Shown in pieces: positions 4,501 to 6,750 of a stretch of 6,750 nucleotides of DNA (position 1 is the first letter of the stretch; the number at the start of each line of letters is the position of its first letter). The stretch comes from Moraxellaceae bacterium. Lineage in GTDB: Bacteria; Pseudomonadota; Gammaproteobacteria; Pseudomonadales; Moraxellaceae. The position numbers were made by a program, and so were the translations under genes. The notes under the pieces are model-generated. The model did no database searches. It was given only the letters and a program-made list of their open reading frames with translations, and was not told where the DNA came from. The stretch is from the NCBI GenBank assembly GCA_030146505.1, contig JASLCO010000425.1:1-6750 (forward strand), written 5' to 3'.

Positions 4501-6750
4501 TGGCACGGGGGTGGGCGGCCTGCTTGGCAGAAACACCAGCAGCATCACCAATGTGTATGCCACGGGCCAGGTGAATGGCAAAAACTATGTGGGCGGCCTG
4601 ATTGGTTGGCAGTCAACAGGGGCCATCGACAACAGCTATGCCACGGGCGCGGTGACGGGCAGCGGCACTGACCTGGGCGGTTTGCTGGGGCGCTTGGATA
4701 GTGGTGCGACGGTGACGGCCAGCTTCTATGCCAGCAGCGATGCCAGCAATAACGCCATCAATAACAGTGGTGCAGTGGGGGGCGCATGGTCCGGCAACGC
4801 CAACGGCACAGCCAAAACGCTGGGTGAGTTGCACACACTCTCCACCTTCACGAATGCCGGCTGGACTATTTCCGACGTGGGTGGCGATGGCTCTGTCTGG
4901 CGCATCTACGCAGGCAATACCACGCCGCTGCTGCGCAGCTTCCTCACGGCCCTGACCGTGAGCGCCGATGTGAGCAGCGCCGGCAAAACCTATGACGGCA
5001 GCATCGCCACCGGTGCTGTCAGCAGCTACACCACGGACATTCCTGCAGACGGCAGCTTGTTGCAGGGCTCGCTCAATTACGCCACCACCGGCGCCAACGC
5101 CGGCAGCTATGCCACCAGCAACAGCTCACTCTCGATAAGCGGTAACCTGCATTCCAGTCAGCAGGGCTACGACATCATCTTCGACAACAGTGCAGCCAGC
5201 CTGACCATTTCCAAGGCCAGCGCTACGGTGACGGCGAACAGTGCCAGCTCTATCTATAACGGGCAGAGCCAGAGCGTGACGGGCTATACCGTCAGTGGCC
5301 TTGTGAACAATGAAAATGCCAGCGTGCTGGCAGGCTTGACCGAAGGCGGCGGTAGCGGCACGAATGCCGGCAGCTACACACACACGGTCAGCGGCACTGA
5401 TGGCAATTACACCTTCACGTTTGTTGATGGCGCGCTCACCATCGACAAGGCCAGTGCCACGGTTACAGCCAATAGCAGTACGGCGACTTACAACGGCCAG
5501 ACCCAAAGTGTCACCGGCTTCACGGCCACCGGTCTTGTGAATGGTGAAACTGTCAGCGTGCTGACAGGTGTGAGCGAAAACGGTGGTAGCGGCATCAATG
5601 CCGCTACTTACGCTCACACGCTCAGTGGCAGCGACAGCAATTACACTCTCACATTTTTTGATGGTGCACTCACCATCAACAAGGCCAGTGCGACGATCAC
5701 GGCCAATAGCAGCTCTGTGACATACAACGGTCAAAGCCAGAGTGTGACGGGCTACACCGTGAGCGGCCTCGTTAACAACGAGAACGCCAGCATTCTGACG
5801 GGCCTGACAGAAAGCGGCGGTAGTGGCACGAATGCCGGCAGCTATACACACACGGTCAGCGGCACTGATGGCAATTACAACCTAACGTTTGTCGATGGCG
5901 CTCTTGCTATCGGCAAAGCGGCGGCCACGGTCACGGCTAACAGCAGTAGCAAGACCTATAGCGGCCAGACCCAAAGCGTCACCGGCTTCACCGCCACTGG
6001 TCTTGTGAATGGTGAAGACGCCAGCGTGCTGACAGGTGTTAGCGAGAGCGGCGGTAGTGGTATCAACGCCGATACCTATGCCCACACACTCAGTGGCAGC
6101 GACAGTAACTACAGCCTTACGTTTGTCGATGGTGCACTCACCATTGGCAAGGCGAGCGCTACAGTCACGGCTAATAGCAGTACGGCGACTTACAATGGTC
6201 AGACTCAAAGTGTCACCGGCTTCACAGCGACAGGTCTTGTAAATGGTGAAACCATCAGTGTGCTGACGGGCGTGAGCGAGAGCGGCGGTAGTGGTATCAA
6301 TGCCGATACCTATGCCCACACGCTCAGTGGCAGCGACAGCAATTACAGCCTCACATTTGTCGATGGAGCGCTCACCATCGGCAAGGCCGCCGCCACGGTC
6401 ACGGCCAATAGCAGCAGCACGATCTATAACGGACAGACGCAAAGTGTCACCGGATTCACGGCAACGGGTCTCGTGAATGGTGAGACCATCAGTGTGCTGA
6501 CGGGCGTTAGCGAAAACGGTGGCAGCGGCATCAATGCGGATACTTACGCCCACACGCTCAGTGGTAGTGACAACAACTACGATCTCAGCTTTGTCGCGGG
6601 TGCACTCACCATTGGCAAGGCGGCAGCCACGGTGACCGCGAACAGCGCCAGCACCACCTACAACGGGCAGAGCCAGAGCGTGACCGGTTATACCGTCAGC
6701 GGCCTCGTCAACAACGAGGCGCAGAGCGTTATCAGCGGCCTCAGCGAAAG
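1376..6750 (+). CDS. Giant two-partner-secretion (TpsA) adhesin with GLUG, YDG-like and MBG-like repeats; 3' end beyond window
   Basis: One frame is open from the ATG at 1376 to the window edge: 1791 complete codons and no stop. The order is ESPR and signal peptide (residues 1-59), TPS/Haemagg_act domain (about 61-300), beta-helix extension with TWLIDPTDFTI (from 357), two GLUG modules (486-786 and 787-1189), a YDG-like domain (about 1190-1279) and 78-residue MBG-like repeats (1280 onward). Gly, Ala, Ser, Thr and Asn dominate, and the visible mature part has no Cys; the only Cys is C35 in the signal region. This fits a long beta-helical or fibrous exoprotein. Known TpsA proteins cross the inner membrane by Sec and the outer membrane through a TpsB pore, and mediate adhesion, aggregation or biofilm formation. 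No TpsB gene is in view, nor is the C-terminus, so surface anchoring versus release is undecided. Regulation by the upstream two-component pair is possible but only positional. An alternative use, as a contact-dependent toxin carrier, cannot be judged without the 3' end; the GLUG/YDG/MBG content argues for an adhesin. Confidence 0.93.
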   Translation, partial: MNHVYRTVFNRALGVWQAVAETARGQGKGTGSSKCASHGIQSLSRVVLIFLFPALSAWAADLPTGGQIVAGNGSISSAGNSLTVNQNSSKLITNWQGFDIAAGHTVNFIQPGSSAVALNRVLGNDASQIYGNLSANGRVFLINANGVLFGQGATVNVGGLVASTLSISDSDFLAGNHVFSGKGKNSTNAAVINKGNITANGGVVALLGGTVSNQGVIQASLGSVVLAAGNKITLDFAGDGLLGVTVDESTLNALVENHQLIKADGGSVLLTAKATDALLQTVVNNSGVIEAHTLDERDGRIILLGGFNGGTTQVAGTLDASASTNGNGGLIETSGAHVQIADGALITTRAENGHTGTWLIDPTDFTISAGSAAPTISGIGAVTLQAALASNNVTLQTNNSSGTDAGNINVNAVVSWSANTLTLNAYKDININATLNATGSAGLALEYGQGAVAAGNTANYNINAQVNLASTASFSTKLGSDGATNHYTLISSMSELDAIDAAGLSGLYALAQDLDAVGTTYGRALVGSSASLANAFNGTFAGLGHTISNLTINTSDTYAGLFGQVNTAGVIRDVGVLGGSVTSSGSYVGSLVGYNYGSITNVYATGTVTGTHTGFGGADVGGLLGVNRGNITNVYASGAVTSSGNVSVGSAYGGLVGLTWGGSITNAYATGAVTLTGSGGFVGGLVGYAFAGGSITNTYATGALSGLSDTAIGGLIGYRGSTVSNPSNSYWDIDTTGAAISVGSGNTAGISAISLANAFSQASYSFDFNNTWFMVEGSMRPFLRSEYSTTISNSHQLQLMAMDLSASYTLMNTINLSADLANASSMWKTTATSTTRNGFSPIGNSDTSAFTGVFDGQDFTIDGLIITNSSADNIGLFGYSTGTLKNVGVNGGSILGNLQVGGLAGFNGGTISNAWASADVSGASYVGGLVGGNAFTANAIISDAYATGSVTGNYAGMVGGLVGWNGGSITNAYATGDVADSGTYSSGVGGLVGWNNHGSISHAYAEGDVSATGINSTFVGGLVGWNTAVLADAYATGNVSSAGTGVGGLLGRNTSSITNVYATGQVNGKNYVGGLIGWQSTGAIDNSYATGAVTGSGTDLGGLLGRLDSGATVTASFYASSDASNNAINNSGAVGGAWSGNANGTAKTLGELHTLSTFTNAGWTISDVGGDGSVWRIYAGNTTPLLRSFLTALTVSADVSSAGKTYDGSIATGAVSSYTTDIPADGSLLQGSLNYATTGANAGSYATSNSSLSISGNLHSSQQGYDIIFDNSAASLTISKASATVTANSASSIYNGQSQSVTGYTVSGLVNNENASVLAGLTEGGGSGTNAGSYTHTVSGTDGNYTFTFVDGALTIDKASATVTANSSTATYNGQTQSVTGFTATGLVNGETVSVLTGVSENGGSGINAATYAHTLSGSDSNYTLTFFDGALTINKASATITANSSSVTYNGQSQSVTGYTVSGLVNNENASILTGLTESGGSGTNAGSYTHTVSGTDGNYNLTFVDGALAIGKAAATVTANSSSKTYSGQTQSVTGFTATGLVNGEDASVLTGVSESGGSGINADTYAHTLSGSDSNYSLTFVDGALTIGKASATVTANSSTATYNGQTQSVTGFTATGLVNGETISVLTGVSESGGSGINADTYAHTLSGSDSNYSLTFVDGALTIGKAAATVTANSSSTIYNGQTQSVTGFTATGLVNGETISVLTGVSENGGSGINADTYAHTLSGSDNNYDLSFVAGALTIGKAAATVTANSASTTYNGQSQSVTGYTVSGLVNNEAQSVISGLSE
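1553..2275 (+). other. TPS / haemagglutination-activity N-terminal beta-helix domain
   Basis: Residues about 60-300 carry the hallmarks of the filamentous haemagglutinin N-terminal domain that the TpsB partner recognises: NWQGFDIAAGHTVNF, IQPGSSAVALNRV, then NGRVFLINANGVLFG and GGLVAST. This resembles the HMW1/FhaB type. The core motif commonly written N-P-N-G reads N-A-N-G here (residues 143-146, from 1802). The domain is expected to start beta-helix folding at the cell surface as it emerges from the pore. Confidence 0.88.
2276..2830 (+). other. Beta-helix extension and linker to the GLUG modules
   Basis: Residues about 300-485. It begins GRIILLGGFNGG and GGLIETSGAHVQI, a continuation of the TPS beta-helix. 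TWLIDPTDFTI at residues 357-367 (2444-2476) is a motif I recognise from many FHA-type proteins at the end of the TPS-proximal helix. The rest consists of short strand-like repeats rich in N, A and T (NINVNAVV, LTLNAYKDININATLN). No catalytic motif is visible. Confidence 0.7.
2831..3736 (+). repeat. GLUG module 1 (lead-in, five GLUG-like units, closing segment)
   Basis: Residues 486-786. The lead-in YTLISSMSELDAID runs into FNGTFAGLGHTISNLTI and AGLFGQ...IRDVGVLGG. GLUG-like units of about 25-33 residues follow (3134-3586), each built on V-G-G-L-V-G then S-I-T-N-x-Y-A-T-G. The closing segment has SYWDIDTTG and ends WFMVEGSMRPFLRSE. GLUG repeats are found in secreted and cell-surface bacterial proteins, without a precise function. 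In this module the motif Tyr codon is TAC in all four clear cases and ITN is encoded with ACG, unlike module 2. Confidence 0.85.
3737..4945 (+). repeat. GLUG module 2 (same plan, eight GLUG-like units)
   Basis: Residues 787-1189 repeat the plan of module 1: a lead-in (QLQLMAMDLSASYTLMNTINL), FTGVFDGQDFTIDGLII, IGLFGY...LKNVGVNGG, then GLUG-like units (4073-4774) such as VGGLVGWNGGSITNAYATG, closing with SVWRIYAGNTTPLLRSF. The paired lead-in, units and closing segment suggest that a whole module was duplicated or acquired twice. Motif Tyr codons are TAT in all six clear cases and ACC is preferred in ITN. Four units share the VGGLVGW or VGGLIGW form. Confidence 0.85.
4946..5212 (+). other. YDG-like domain
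   Basis: A single segment of about 89 residues (1191-1279) between the GLUG modules and the MBG array. K-T-Y-D-G at residues 1204-1208 gives the family its name, followed by NAGSY, a central LSISGNLHSS and the closing strand AASLTIS. YDG domains often sit beside MBG domains in large bacterial adhesins. It is longer and more divergent than the repeats after it, so the assignment rests on the KTYDG motif, the position and the closing strand. Confidence 0.65.
5213..6750 (+). repeat. Array of MBG-like repeats, 234 bases (78 aa) each: six complete, seventh cut off
   Basis: Copies begin at K in 5213, 5447, 5681, 5915, 6149, 6383 and 6617. Every interval is exactly 234 bases, with no insertion or deletion. 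Each reads KA(S/A)AT(V/I)TANS, YNGQ(S/T)QSVTG, GLVN, GGSG.NA, then a closing strand near F.DGALTI. Two subtypes occur. A (copies 1, 3, 7) has GYTVSGLVNNE, and in 1 and 3 also GTNAGSYTHTVSGTDGNY. B (2, 4, 5, 6) has GFTATGLVNGE and GINA.TYAHTLSGSD. The fold is probably an Ig-like beta-sandwich stalk, as in other MBG domains. The array continues past the window, so the total copy number is unknown. Confidence 0.92.

Noticed and set aside
5126..6553. Two minus-strand ORFs (241 and 223 codons) with internally repetitive products
   Set aside because: Their repetition has the same 234-base period as the + strand MBG-like repeats, so it is inherited from them.
5213..6750. Regularly spaced repeats as a CRISPR-like array
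   Set aside because: The units are 234 bases, contiguous, in frame and translated as protein domains, with no spacer/repeat alternation.

Overview
The base composition is moderately GC-rich by eye. A 7TM/DISM-style kinase end, an OmpR-type regulator and a very large secreted protein starting with an extended signal peptide region (ESPR) point to a Gram-negative proteobacterium. Beta- or Gammaproteobacteria are most likely, because ESPR signals are essentially confined to those classes. Genus cannot be told from the sequence.

Layout, all on the + strand. (1) Positions 1-251 hold the 3' end of a sensor histidine kinase gene. (2) Positions 236-934 hold a complete OmpR/PhoB-type response regulator that overlaps the kinase gene by 16 bases. 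The two form a translationally coupled two-component pair. (3) Positions 935-1375 are a 441-base gap. It contains a plausible unannotated small ORF (1034-1210, 58 aa, rich in Trp, Tyr and basic residues) and, just before the next gene, a small inverted repeat and a strong Shine-Dalgarno. (4) From 1376 to the right edge one frame stays open for 1791 codons without a stop. This is the dominant feature: the 5' part of a giant two-partner-secretion (TpsA, filamentous-haemagglutinin-like) adhesin. An ORF search that requires a stop codon misses it, and the long minus-strand ORFs in the region are its shadows.

The adhesin is strongly modular: ESPR plus signal peptide (residues 1-59), TPS/Haemagg_act beta-helix domain (about 61-300), beta-helix extension with a TWLIDPTDF motif (about 300-485), two successive GLUG modules (486-786 and 787-1189) that use different synonymous codons, one YDG-like domain (about 1190-1279), then an array of MBG-like repeats of exactly 78 residues (234 bases). 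Six copies are complete and a seventh is cut by the window edge. The copies fall into two subtypes in the order A-B-A-B-B-B-A and show signs of mosaic exchange.

The expected route for the adhesin is Sec export, then passage of the outer membrane through a TpsB/Omp85-type partner that is not in this window. Control of the adhesin by the neighbouring two-component system is plausible from position only. The window shows known families in an unusual arrangement. I see no clear evidence of an entirely new kind of system; the least explained items are the small ORF and the evolution of the repeat array.
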